A stretch of 64,000 nt of DNA from Persicaria tinctoria (Eukaryota > Streptophyta > Magnoliopsida > Caryophyllales > Polygonaceae). A program made the position numbers and the translations under genes. Shown one piece after another: positions 10,689 through 20,675 of the stretch. Position 1 is the stretch's first letter, and the number at the start of each line of letters is the position of its first letter. The notes beneath the pieces are model-generated. The model saw only the letters and a program-made list of their open reading frames with translations. It was not told the DNA's origin and ran no database searches. The stretch spans positions 79,861,160 to 79,925,159 of the forward strand of contig JBANSL010000005.1 in the NCBI GenBank assembly GCA_037127255.1. The letters run 5' to 3'.

Positions 10689-12331
10689 GGGAGTGGTTCC
10701 CTTGTGCACACTCCTTAAAGTGTATCTAGTGCACAAATCTAGACCTTTGATTGAAAGAAAATAGAAGGCCAAGATTAAGTGAGATTTTTGTTTTTTTCTT
10801 TTATTATAATGGGACCCACATGCCAAAAACAAACCAACTCCCCTTTTGGTAGAGCGTGTAATCCAATTCCTCTTCTTGTTTTTTTTTATAATCTTTTTGG
10901 TTGGAAACCAATTACATTTCTTGCTTTTTTTTTTTTGGTTGGAAAAATAAATAATTTTGATTAATTTTGGTAATTCCACCGAATAATATTTCTCATCCTA
11001 CCGAATAATGTTATTTTTTCTTTTTTTTCATCCAGTTTATATGAAAAAAATCACCGATTCTACTGAATAATTTTTTCTTTTTCCATCTAGTTTTAATGAA
11101 AATTCACCGATTTCACTGGATAATTAATCACATGCTACCGAATAATATTTTTTTTATTAAGAATAATATTTAATATTTCACCGAATAATTCATCAAAAAT
11201 CACCGAATAATGTTTCATATTATATAATCCCCAAATTCATAAAAAAACCCTCCAATTTATATGAATAATTGTTCAATATCACCGAATAATATTTGGTATC
11301 CCACCGAATAATCCTTCGAACGGAAAAGAAAATTGAAGACACCACTATCTCACCGCCTTCCCTAGGCTGCAGGCTGTACAGTTGGCTCCTCCTTCGCCAC
11401 CGTCTCACCGCCAACCGCCTCGATCGTCTTACCGCCAACCGCTAGTCTCAACGCCAACCGCCACCGTCTTACCTGGAATGCCGAGCAAGAAGAGAAACGC
11501 GAAGACGATGACCTCCGAATTCGATCATAATCTACAATCTGCAATCTGGGCAGCCATCTCATCGACCTTCAATTGGGAACCAGTAGAAGACCCCATCGCG
11601 CCGATCATCAACTCCCCTGAGCCTTCGCCGCCGTCGATCTTCGCAGACCGTCTCCACCACCGCCAGAACTGCTGCGACCGTCCCTGTCAGCCTCGCCTCT
11701 TCCTAGCCCCATCGCCGGAATCCGCAAAACAATTGTTGCCGCTGGATCCGACTCCTCGTCATACACCTCCACCTCGTCTTCGTCTCCAATTGCTTCAGAT
11801 TCAGATGCATCGGTTGCCCAGAATCGAGAAGGAGGAGAGAAAAGAATAAATTCGATACCTTGTGCATCCCTGATTCGAACTCGCATCCTCCTTCAACTCG
11901 CCTGGGCTCCTTGAATCCGTCGCCACCGTCTCCAACTCGCTTCCTCCATCGCCACCGTCTCGCATCTTGGACTCCGTCTCGCCTGGGCTCCTCAAGAGAG
12001 AGTCGGCCACCCACAACCACAATCTCCCACCTTCATCACCACCGCCTTCGTCGTTCACCGTCATGCCCAATCGCCTCTTCAATCATGGGAAGAGGGGAAG
12101 CCGCCGCTTCAATCCATGGGAAGAGGGAATTCAGGGAAGCCTATAACTGATTAAAAAGACGTGACTAGGTTAAATGTACACGCGCTTCATATGGGAGGAT
12201 GGGCCTTTTTTCCATTATTTTTTTACAAAAATCAACTATTACGTGGCGCAATCCTAGGCGTTTATTTTTTTAAATCTATGGTCAGAACTTGTGCACAAGA
12301 TATACCCTAAGGGGTGTGCACAAGTTACCCA
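10689..12331. mobile_element. (TA)n-flanked TIR element B, non-autonomous
   Basis: The left end repeats that of element A almost exactly (GGGAGTGGTTCCCTTGTGCA). The right end (TTGTGCACAAGATATACCCT, then AAGGGGTGTGCACAAGTTAC) is its inverted partner and passes into (TA)n. The left arm from about 10975 to 11310 is rich in CCGAATAAT words. A GC-rich core (about 11330-12140) contains overlapping open frames on both strands, for example 11382-11849 (plus), with none recognised. The TIRs and arm repeats place it in the same subfamily as A. No transposase is present. Confidence 0.65.
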
Positions 12332-12352
12332 TTATATATATATATATATATA
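12332..12352. repeat. (TA)n microsatellite
   Basis: A short TA tract at the junction of elements B and C. Confidence 0.95.
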
Positions 12353-13223
12353 GAGTATAGATCATATGTACTCAAGCCTTAATGTGTATCATGTACACAC
12401 ATCTAGGCCGTTGATTTAAAGAAAATAAAGGGCCATGATTGTGCCACATATTATAATGGATTTTAAAAAAAAGGGAAAAAGAAGCCCAATTCAAGGGTGA
12501 AGCGCGTGTTTGTCAAGGTTAAAACCCTAGTATACTGCCCAATGCTCACATCTTTCAATCGGTTTTTAGGCTTCTTCCCAATGGAGGCTAAAGGTGCGGC
12601 AAAGCGGCGATGGCTCCTAGGTCGTCGACCGCCTCCTTTCCCTCCGACGGCGATGGCGAGTGAAGAAGGCGACGACTCCGGCGATGGAGAGGGTGTCGAT
12701 GGTGGCGACGATAGGGGTTGCAGAGGCGGAGGCGATGGTGAAGGTGGCGACGGCGATGGCGGTTGCAGAGGCGAAGGTGGTGATGGCGGCGACGATGGCG
12801 GTTGCACAGGAATATGAAGAAGAACATCAACACTGTGGGAGGCGGGATTTATAGCGATTTAGATCGCCTTCGTGTTGCTCCCATGGCCGATCGACGAATT
12901 TGATGTCCAGATCTGGGTTCCTCTCCTCAAATCTGGCGGAGCGGACGGCGCTGCACAGTAAGCTTGGATTCTCCTCCTCCTTTAAGGTTCGAACGGTTTT
13001 CTTCTTGGATCTGGTTCTTTTTGTTTAGGGCTTTTCTAGGGGCTGCGATTTTTGTGCAATTTAGGGATAGGGGATGCGATTTTTGTTTGTAATTTTTAAG
13101 GGATGTGATTTGTGCAATTTAGGGCTTTTCTGTTTCGCTCACACCCCCCTCGATTCGAATCAAACTGGCAAGCGGCGAGGAGGCCGAATCAAACCGGTGA
13201 CTTGGGACTCCTGTGACTCACGT

Positions 13224-13532
13224 TGTTCTTCTCTTGGCGGTGGTGCATTCACAGAACTGGGACCGTTCTTCCCCAGGGGAGATGGGCTTGGCCGAAGAAT
13301 AAACTCAAAGTCATGGAATAAAGGTCCAATCTTTCTTTGCTCATCAGACTTTTTGTCAATTGCACTTGATTATATACATGGATGGATTGCACCTTGATCA
13401 CTTTCTTCACTATAAACTACTATTTCCTACTGAGATTTAAAGGTCATGTTCATGTTTTTGTTCATGGCAGCCAATGACATGCTCACTTTCATGCTAAAGT
13501 GGTACGAGAAATTTCCGGAGCTCAAATCCCGT
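13224..13532 (+). pseudogene. Serine carboxypeptidase-like exon fragments captured in element C
   Basis: Two separate stretches translate to serine carboxypeptidase (S10 family) sequence. The first (13224-13322) includes [17 protein letters not shown] and INSKSWNK, which in the family follows the oxyanion-hole GGPGCSS box. Similarity seems to run a few codons further after a one-base frameshift. The second (13470-13532) reads ANDMLTFMLKWYEKFPELKS, the family segment just before the GESYAGHY catalytic-serine box, which is absent. About 147 bp separate them, ending in an acceptor-like TTCATGGCAG, so an intron was probably captured too. The catalytic Ser, Asp and His regions are all missing, so no enzyme can be made. 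The pieces lie between the two inverted-repeat arms of element C. The family call rests on recognising the motifs and was not searched. Confidence 0.8.
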
Positions 13533-13744
13533 GCAATTTATTCAATGTCTGCAATTTGATTTTTGAAGGTTGAATATTGAACTTTAAAGGTTAAAAGTTG
13601 CCTGCAATTTATTCAATGTCAGAGGTATTCGGTAGAAAAGCCGAATTATTCAGGTGTATTGAGCGAATTATTCAGGCGTATGAACCGATTTTGTGTTTAA
13701 GGATATGAGCTTTTTTTGGGTTGGCATTCATATGAATGAAAAAT

Positions 13745-14105
13745 GCATATACTATCGAATAATCATGTAATACCATTGAATAATCTAGCAATACCATCGA
13801 ATAATATTTAGTTATTTGTTAAAATGACAACCGAATAATATTGTAACATCATCGAATAATCAAGCGATATCATCGAATAATCAAGCGATATCATCGAATA
13901 ATTATTGGTTAAAAGTTTAGGGCATTTTCAAGGTGGTAGCCAATTAGAATAATCCATCGACACCATCGCATAATCCGTCGATACGATCGAATAATCCAGA
14001 TATACCATCGCATAATTCGTCGATACGATCGAATAATCCAGATATACCATCGAATAATGTCGTCGATACGATCGAATAATCCAGATATACCATCGAATAA
14101 TGTCA
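13745..14105. repeat. GAATAAT-type minisatellite in element C
   Basis: About a dozen degenerate copies of a roughly 20-21 bp unit (CATCGAATAATCAAGCGATAT and related forms such as CGATCGAATAATCCAGATAT). It corresponds in position and sequence to the array in element 0. Confidence 0.85.
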
Positions 14106-14289
14106 AGAGAGTGCATCACACACGCCCCCAATTCAGCAAGTGGGCAAGAAAAAACGTGGGTCCCACTTATTTTTAATTTTTAAAAAAAAGCTAAAATTGC
14201 CTTTTAATCTCAGCCATCAATTTCATTCAATCAACGGCTCAGATTTGTGTACATGATACACGTTAAGGGCTGAGTACACCGGAACCATC

Positions 14290-14292
<3 letters not shown>

Positions 14293-14346
<54 letters not shown>
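14293..14346. repeat. (TA)n microsatellite
   Basis: A 54-bp TA tract closing the right end of element C. Confidence 0.97.
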
Positions 14347-14349
<3 letters not shown>

Positions 14350-15039
14350 TTTCTTCTAACCTATATTGTGTGGAAGAATCTTTGAGATGTATTTCAGGAA
14401 AGATGCGGAAGCTATATAAGGACTATGGGTAATCTCGGCTCCATTAGATCTTCTAGGAGCATATGTATGTTGATGGAGAAGATTGTGTACCACGGTTTTG
14501 AAAAGAAAAGATTTGAGAGGATTCAAATTTCAAACGGCTTCCCTCCCATCAATTAGAAGGAGAATGGCTATATACAGAGGAATGCAAGAAGATGATCAAT
14601 AACTCGACAATCTTCCATTCAAAGCGATTAAGTCTTCTTAGCATTCATCATCCGAAGTTTCTCTCTTAGTTCTCGTAAAGTTTAGCTTATTTCATTTTTT
14701 AGAGTTGAGGGAAACACAAGAGCTTATTGTACAAGTCATTTATCTTACACTAAGAGTATCTTATACTCGATCAAAACACACTCCGGTGTGTGGTGAGGGC
14801 TTTTATTTCACTTGTAAGGTTGAGTGTTAGAATAGAAGCAGTGAGGCTTTGTATAGAAGAAGGGCATATCTTCTATGAAATTTTAGGGCTCAAGAAAGTG
14901 AAATAAGAAGTGTTTTGAATCCTACGGGTTGGATAACCCTAGGCGGGGACGTAGGCCAACTTCGTGCCAAACCTCGTTAACAATTCGTGTGTCTATCTAT
15001 TTATTCCGCATTTATTTATATTGCTTGATTTTTACTTAG

Positions 15040-15053
15040 TCAAGATTTGATAG
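15040..15053. repeat. Target-site duplication, left copy (TCAAGATTTGATAG)
   Basis: A 14-bp direct repeat, identical to 16569-16582, flanking the inserted retroposon. Confidence 0.93.
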
Positions 15054-16568
15054 TTTTTTTTTAACAGATAAGAATTCGAGTTTAGGCATATCTGAAATTC
15101 GAGGGCCGGCAAGCCAGCAGACGGAAGGACCGTCTAAAAACTAAAATAAACAACATAACTAAACGGTGCAACCCAGGCAAAAGCACTCTACAACAATGGA
15201 AACCAAGCATGCCTAAACCAAACAGGAAGTGGCCGAAGATGACGGACAAAGGCAAGCCCCACTATGAAGCAAAACCGTAGGTCAGCGGTACATCAGGACC
15301 CGATCATCATGTGGGTAGTGAGGACGTAACTCCAGGGAAGCAGTCGACCCGAAAAGAGGAGACGCCACGATACACACCACCACCACCCTAACCTATCCCG
15401 ACTCCAAACGCCAAAACCAAATCCATGGAGAAGAAACGCCAAGTCACACCAACGCAGAGCGCCACAACGCCTGGATAAAGAGCAGCCGGAGACCCTAACG
15501 GGATTTAGATAGCCCTAACGAGTTTTAGTACACGCTTATACGAGCGGGTTGTAAAACAAGTGGTTAATATATTTCTATCCGTAAAAATAAATTATAAAAA
15601 TAAACATTTTATAATTTATTTGTTTATTTATTTTGATTTTTACATTGGGTAGAAATGGGCCAAGACAAGCAAATGGGCCCACACCCCACATAGTGGGTCT
15701 CCTTAGGGCTCAAGGAAGCCCTAGGCAATTCACCAGGAGACTTGTGAGCAGTGGCCAAGGCAAACCACACCGGCAAATTGAAGACGGTCGGCGACGCAAC
15801 CAGGCTGACATCGCTGACATTACCACAGTCCGGGCTAACCACGCCGAGGCAAGCCAAGATCACTGATTCACCGCCGACATGAACAAGCAGACCGAATTAA
15901 GGTTCGACATATGTTCACGAGGCAAGAGTGAGATCCGATATCGTGGTGAGCCAGAGCGATGCCAAGAGAATCAGCAAAACACCGGGGCCCCGACATGGCG
16001 GATGGTGGTAAGCAAACCAGGTGGGCGGAGATCGACACCAACCGGAGGCAGATTTGGGATCGAAAATCAGGAAGAAGGCAAGCCAAACCCATGTCCTGAA
16101 AACGAGGCTTATTCGACCGAATTGGATGAAATCGAAAGGGGAAACGATCACCACATCCATGGAACTATCAAAGCCCTATAAAATAGAGCAATTTGTTCGA
16201 TTACGAAGGGTGCGGAAGTAGATATTTCGTTCTCCTGAACGGAGGATTCAACGACGGTGACCGGAGCCGAGGGAATCCATCGATAGGTCATTGTCGAGGA
16301 GGACAACCGGGCACGAAAAGACAACCCGGGGTGTTCTTCAACCATGGAGGGAGGAAGGAGGTGGAGAGGGTGGGTAGGCTTGGAGCCTTGGTCCGACGAG
16401 GTAGATTATCAACCTCCGAAGAGGGGTTTACGGCTTCCGAAGAGGTGGTTTTAGACATCCGAAGAGGTGGTTGTTATTGGCCTCCGAAGAGGTGGTCGGC
16501 GACAGGAAGCTCTTCGGCCCTAAAAGGGGGTTTTCAAGTCCCACATAAGAGATCTTTTTTACATATGT
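15054..16568 (-). mobile_element. Non-LTR retroposon copy 1 with structured 3' end
   Basis: The insert is bracketed by a perfect 14-bp target duplication. It begins on the plus strand with nine T, i.e. a minus-strand poly(A) tail, the signature of target-primed reverse transcription. Next to the tail are two inverted repeats: CGAGTTTAGGCATATCTGAA with TTCGAG, and GCCGGCAAGCCAGC. Both recur in copy 2 (20689-21819), which shares at least about 250 bp here, for example the GTGGGTAGTGA word. The opposite, 5', end has repeats of CCGAAGAGGTGGT at 16416-16510. Short open frames exist on both strands but none resembles ORF1, endonuclease or reverse transcriptase, so it probably moved using LINE enzymes supplied in trans. 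A truncated LINE with an unusual leader is the alternative. Confidence 0.7.
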
Positions 16569-16582
16569 TCAAGATTTGATAG
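16569..16582. repeat. Target-site duplication, right copy (TCAAGATTTGATAG)
   Basis: Identical to 15040-15053. Confidence 0.93.
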
Positions 16583-17067
16583 TCATATCAAGGTTTTGAC
16601 AAGTTGTTTTGAAAATCATTAAAAAGTTTTGTTTTTAAAAAATCGAGCATACTCTATTTCATCCCTCTCTTCTAGAGTATTGTTCATCACCTTATAGACT
16701 CTTCAACTTTGAAAGAGAACTATGACCTAGCCTTTCATGAATTAATTGCAAGTCATGATCGACAAGTATTAGGTTTTATTCCTTGATCATAGCTTCGGTG
16801 CTTCACTGCAACTCCATGAAACGCAGCTTCAAGTTCAACATCTGGTGCATCTGTTCGGATGATGTACAATCCACTGACTCTATGTCCTTTCCCCACCATC
16901 CTCTTAGTGGTAAGGTCCTGAAATAAGCACTTATCAGTGGTGAACATTGCCAACAAATTACCACTCTCCTCAATTAACCTACCCACTGATAGCAAATTAT
17001 GCTTAAAAGATGGCACAAGCAGCACATTGTTCAGAACAATATTAGAGCTAAACCTCACTGTACCAAC

Positions 17068-18182
17068 TAGAGGTGGCAAGATTTGACCCGACCTGAGAAA
17101 CCCGACCGACTCACCCAAACCGAAACCCGATCGAACCCGAAAATGTAGCATTATGCATAACTCGAACCCGAAACCGAGCCCGACTGATGTTGACCCAAAA
17201 CTCGAAGTGACCCGAATACAAACAAACCCGACTCAACCCGGATCTGCCTCAAACCAAACCCGACCCGAATCTCAACCTGACCCGAATCCCAACCCGACCC
17301 GACTCCCAACCGACTCGACTCCCAACTCGACCTGAATATCCTTGAATATATATATTATATCTATTAAAAAAATATTGTAATCCATTACCGAGCCACTAAT
17401 AGTTAATACTATTTCTAAACAAAATAAAAATTCCATTGATCAAAGTTACTCGTTTACTCATGTAATGAATTATGAATGATCGACTTGAATTCAAAATTCT
17501 CATATCTCACTAATAAAATATTAGTATAATGAGGATATTATAACTTGAATCATATACATAGTATATTTTTTTTTGAAAACTACTTTTTGAAAGACACAAA
17601 TAACAATCACACAGATAACATGAATTATCTTTTAAATAGGGAATCAAGTATGATTTTGATAACAATGTATTGTAAAATTTCAATGAAATTAATGATGAAT
17701 AGAACGAGCTTAGGATTTGGAGCTTACGAGCCAATGAGTAGATTATATATTGAATCATGCATATTTAATTTTACTAAAAATACTTTTTAAAATACACAAA
17801 TAACATAAATTACATATTCAATTTAATAAAATTGATTACTCGAAAGTCCCGAACGAACATGATTCAACAAATTCAACCTAAACAATTAAAAGTTTGAAAC
17901 AAGCATGGGCCCGCTTCAACTTTAAATCTGAATGAGACAGATCCGAATACCGACCCGAAACCCGAACGAGATCGACCTGATTCTGACCGAAAATCCGAAT
18001 GGGTCCAACCCGATTCTGACCGAAACCCGACCAATCTGAATTTCATTTTGAACGAATCTGACCTGACCAGACCCGACCAAGCCAGACACATAAATTTTGA
18101 CCGAGTTGACCCGATTCATCAGTGACCCGACCCGAATGTGATCGACCCAAACCCTACCGGATAACCCGAATTGCCAGCTCTA
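17068..18182. mobile_element. Non-autonomous hAT element with 8-bp target duplication
   Basis: The termini are TAGAGGTGGCAA on the left and the inverted TTGCCAGCTCTA on the right, differing at one base, a typical hAT TIR. The perfect 8-bp duplication GTACCAAC flanks it at 17060-17067 and 18183-18190. Removing the insert and one duplication rejoins the copia protease sequence. Both subterminal regions are dense in ACCCGA motifs, in opposite senses, which could be transposase-binding repeats. The centre is AT-rich with no transposase. Length is 1115 bp. Confidence 0.92.
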
Positions 18183-18594
18183 GTACCAACAGTGTCAACA
18201 ACTATGATTGAATCATCAGGTAAAGCAATCTGGATAGGTTTCAACAATTTCTTTTTGCAATAAAGTAAACTATCGTCATACAACATATGACTGGTGGCCC
18301 CTGTATCTACTATCCAGAAAATTTTCACAACCATTTTTTCTATCATCAAGGCTTTTGAGGGATTGTAATTAATTACTTGAGAAATTAGCTGCAGCAAAGC
18401 TGTCATCATTCTCAACCTTTATCTGCTTTCCCTTCATTTTTGTCTCAACATTTCCTTACAAACTGCATTGACAAGGGCCCCGTCAAACTGACCATCTGTG
18501 CATCTACCAAGCGGACTCTCACTACTTCCTTGTACATCCACAACATTCGCAGAAGATCGATTGTACTATTTTCCTTTTGAACATCTCTTCTTAT

Positions 18595-18740
18595 CAAGAT
18601 ATCCATTGAGTTTGTAGCATTTGTCCCTCACATGTCCACTATTGCCACAAAAATCACACTTAGGATATCCATGGAGCTTATAACATGTGTCCCTCACATG
18701 TCCTTTGTTGCCACAGAAATCATACTTCTTAGTGTCATCT
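18595..18740 (-). repeat. 66-bp tandem duplication covering a CCHC zinc knuckle
   Basis: The 16-bp word TGTCCCTCACATGTCC occurs at 18622 and 18688, a 66-bp (22-codon) period. On the minus strand the two copies encode YDFCGNKGHVRDTC and CDFCGNSGHVRDKC. The first has Tyr in place of the first zinc-binding Cys. Confidence 0.85.
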
Positions 18741-19651
18741 CTCTGCTTCTTTGAATCATTTTCCTTTTTCCAACCACGTACTATTGTCTGCCAACATTCA
18801 AGGCAGAAGCATCATCACCATGCTTACGATTGGAAGAACCTCCAGTAGGATTACCACCATATTGTTCAACCTGTTGAACAATATGAAATACTCTGTTCAG
18901 ATTCGGCATGGGATCCATAGCCAAAATCTGGTTTCTTGTGGACTCATACTCCTCATTCAAGCCCATCAAGAATTGCATCAGTTTGTTTGTATCCTCCATA
19001 TCAAGAGCTTTCTTTATCACCTGGCAAGTGCATCTATCCATGGCGCCACATTTACATTATGGTAATTCTTCAATACTAGTTAACTCATTCCACAATTTCA
19101 CGTGTTTCGTAATACACTCCTGCAGGATCTAATCCTTGCATAACATAATCGAGAGCTTTCTTAAGCTGAAACAGAAGAGGAGCATTCGAATGGCCATACC
19201 TTTCGATGATCTCGCTCCACAGTTCACGAGCCGAGCATGCATACATGAACGATTCAGCAATTGATCCTTCCATGGAGTTAAAGAGCCAACATGGGACCAT
19301 GTAGTCAGCTCGTATCCACCTCTGGCTATATGGTGAAACGGTCGAGAGGCTTCACCATTGATCCATCGATAAAACCTAGCTTCAATTTCACGCTAAGAGC
19401 CATCTTGATGTTTCTCATTCAACTGATAAAATTGGTACCATTGAAGACGACGACAACCAATTGTGCACCTGGATTGTCCAAACTCGCAAGTGCTAGAGGA
19501 TCGTTCGATACTACCTGGAATTGGACCTCTTCTCCTTGATTGCGCAACATCAAGGCATACGAATCATTCATCTTCGCTCACATTCTCAAACATCGATAGT
19601 AGAACTTGAAATTTTTGGAAAAACGAAGTAGATTCACCAGAATCCCCCTTT

Positions 19652-19663
19652 GCTCTGATACCA
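19652..19663 (-). other. Primer-binding site (initiator Met-tRNA type)
   Basis: On the minus strand this reads TGGTATCAGAGC, complementary to the 3' end of plant initiator Met-tRNA, two bases after an LTR-like end CTTCA at 19666. It defines the 5' end of the minus-strand copia remnant. Confidence 0.88.
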
Positions 19664-19665
19664 TA

Positions 19666-19865
19666 TGAAGCGGAAGCGATTTGGAAGATCAAGATCTCAA
19701 TTGAGATCTAGACCTAGAGGAACATGAAAATGGAGAAAGAAAACTCATTCATTCATCTGTTAGAATCGGTTTTCAGAGATGGTTTTATACAACACACTCT
19801 CAACAACCTTCTCTCATCAAAGCCACACACGTGTCCTAATCTGAACTAAGGTATAGCTATACACT
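19666..19865 (-). mobile_element. 5' LTR remnant of the minus-strand copia element
   Basis: The LTR end at 19666 is fixed by the adjacent primer-binding site. The other border is a guess, because plus-strand copia coding sequence appears by about 19870. The LTR is therefore probably truncated at about 200 bp. Confidence 0.5.
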
Positions 19866-19869
19866 AGCT

Positions 19870-20450
19870 CATAGATATTGTGGCTCGCTCCTCCATGAAG
19901 GCTGGATATAGAGCTCTCGCCCTCGCTCCTTGCGAAACCTTATGGCTGCAATCCATCCTAGCTACAATCAGCATTTCACTCCCCAAGGCACTTACCTTGT
20001 GGTGACAATTTGGGGGCGACCTACTTAGCTGTCAATTTGGTACTCTATCATCGAATCAAACACTTATCGCTTGATTATCATTTTGTTCAGGAGAGGGTTA
20101 CAAATCGCTCCCTCAATGTTGCCTTCGTCTCATCCAAGGATCAAGTCGCTGACACCCTCTAAGCCGCTGATGTCCATCCATTTTCAACGAAATCCATCCC
20201 ATCTCTACATCACAGTGATCGGATCGTCGGGGAGTACTCACCAGCATAATGACAATGCAACAGATAGCCCAAGGTCACCAAGCCAACAAGCCCAATACCA
20301 ACAAGCTAGTTCATTCACTATTCTAGTATCTTCTGAACCTTTTGTACAAGCTAACAGACAATTAGTAGTCTATATAAACTCGTGATGTAAATCAAGCAAA
20401 TCAATACAAAAGATTCAAATTCGCAAAGTGACAAACATCGTTTCAGAAGG
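19870..20450 (+). pseudogene. Copia RNase H C-terminus and 3' LTR remnant
   Basis: The plus strand encodes the end of a copia RNase H: GYRALALAPCETLWLQSIL near 19895-19955, then [20 protein letters not shown] and [20 protein letters not shown] up to about 20150. A one-base deletion just before DNLGATYL shifts the frame, and a TAA at about 20160 ends it. Downstream, about 20260-20450 contains TATATAAACTCG and an A-rich tail, like an LTR promoter. The orientation is opposite to the copia remnant at 16753-19571, so two different copies abut here. Everything upstream of RNase H is missing. Confidence 0.8.
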
Positions 20451-20675
20451 AGCCATGATCCGAATTAGCTAAACAAAGTCGTATGTCTTGGAAAAGTTTT
20501 CCCCTTTGAAACGAATCACAATATGATCCAAATCAATGAAGATGAACCAATTAATTTCATGGCAGGTCTCAGAACTATGATTGATATCTACTCCTTTTCT
20601 AATGATCAGTTGATCAAAATCTCCGAACTAGTGAGGGAAACTTCAAACGACATCGAAGGCAATAAGATATAAAAC
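20451..20675 (+). other. Unassigned stretch with a short open frame
   Basis: From ATG at about 20523 a frame of about 49 codons stays open (including NFMAGLRTMIDIYSFSNDQL and IKISELVRETSNDIEG) to a TAA near 20670. It reads like protein-coding sequence rather than random DNA, but I do not recognise a family. It could be a gene fragment or retroelement tail. Confidence 0.3.

Larger units (their letters stand above)
12353..14292. mobile_element. (TA)n-flanked TIR element C carrying captured gene DNA
   Basis: The left end has GTACTCAAGCCTTAATGTGT, ATCATGTACACACATC and CCGTTGATT. The right end inverts these (AATCAACGGCTCAGATTTGT, GTACATGATACACGTTAAGG) before CCCC and (TA)n. The word ATCATGTACAC links it to element 0, whereas A and B carry TTGTGCACA. 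The left core (12580-12830) is GC-rich and encodes low-complexity Gly/Asp or His/Arg/Pro frames. The right core holds serine carboxypeptidase-like exon fragments (annotated separately), and the right arm has the GAATAAT minisatellite. No transposase was seen. I read this as a non-autonomous element with captured host sequence, in the manner of Pack-type elements. Confidence 0.7.
14347..16680 (+). mobile_element. Copia-type LTR remnant, split by a retroposon
   Basis: 14347-15053 and 16583-16680 read as one sequence once the retroposon between them is removed. The stretch GGGACGTAGGCCAACTTCGT followed by CCTCGTTAACAATTCGTGTG, and the later pyrimidine-rich CATCCCTCTCTTCTAGAGTA, resemble the U5 region and the sequence just after the LTR in plant copia elements. 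That is family knowledge, not a match I could run. No second LTR or coding region belonging to it was identified. Confidence 0.4.
16753..19571 (-). pseudogene. Ty1/copia gag-protease remnant interrupted by a hAT element
   Basis: On the minus strand, ATG at 19569-19571 starts a copia Gag broken by several stops and frameshifts. Recognisable parts are FNGTNF (about 19440), LWSEIIERYGHSNAPLLFQL (about 19200) and LMQFLMGLNEEYESTRNQIL (about 18960). A zinc-knuckle region at 18595-18735 is duplicated. An aspartic protease with WIVDTGATSHM lies near 18310. The protease is cut at 18182/17068 by a hAT insertion and resumes to about 16753 (VLLVPSFKHNLLSVGRLIEE), including the start of a pre-integrase segment. 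Nothing beyond that remains. The primer-binding site and an LTR end lie just upstream at 19652-19666. The copy is long dead. Confidence 0.88.

Noticed and set aside
12463..12854. Pro-, Ser-, His/Arg- or Gly/Asp-rich frames on both strands
   Set aside because: Low-complexity GC-rich DNA opens several frames at once; none has a domain or gene structure.
17153..18119. Pro/Asn-rich frames within the hAT element
   Set aside because: They follow from repeated ACCCGA motifs; no transposase residues are seen.
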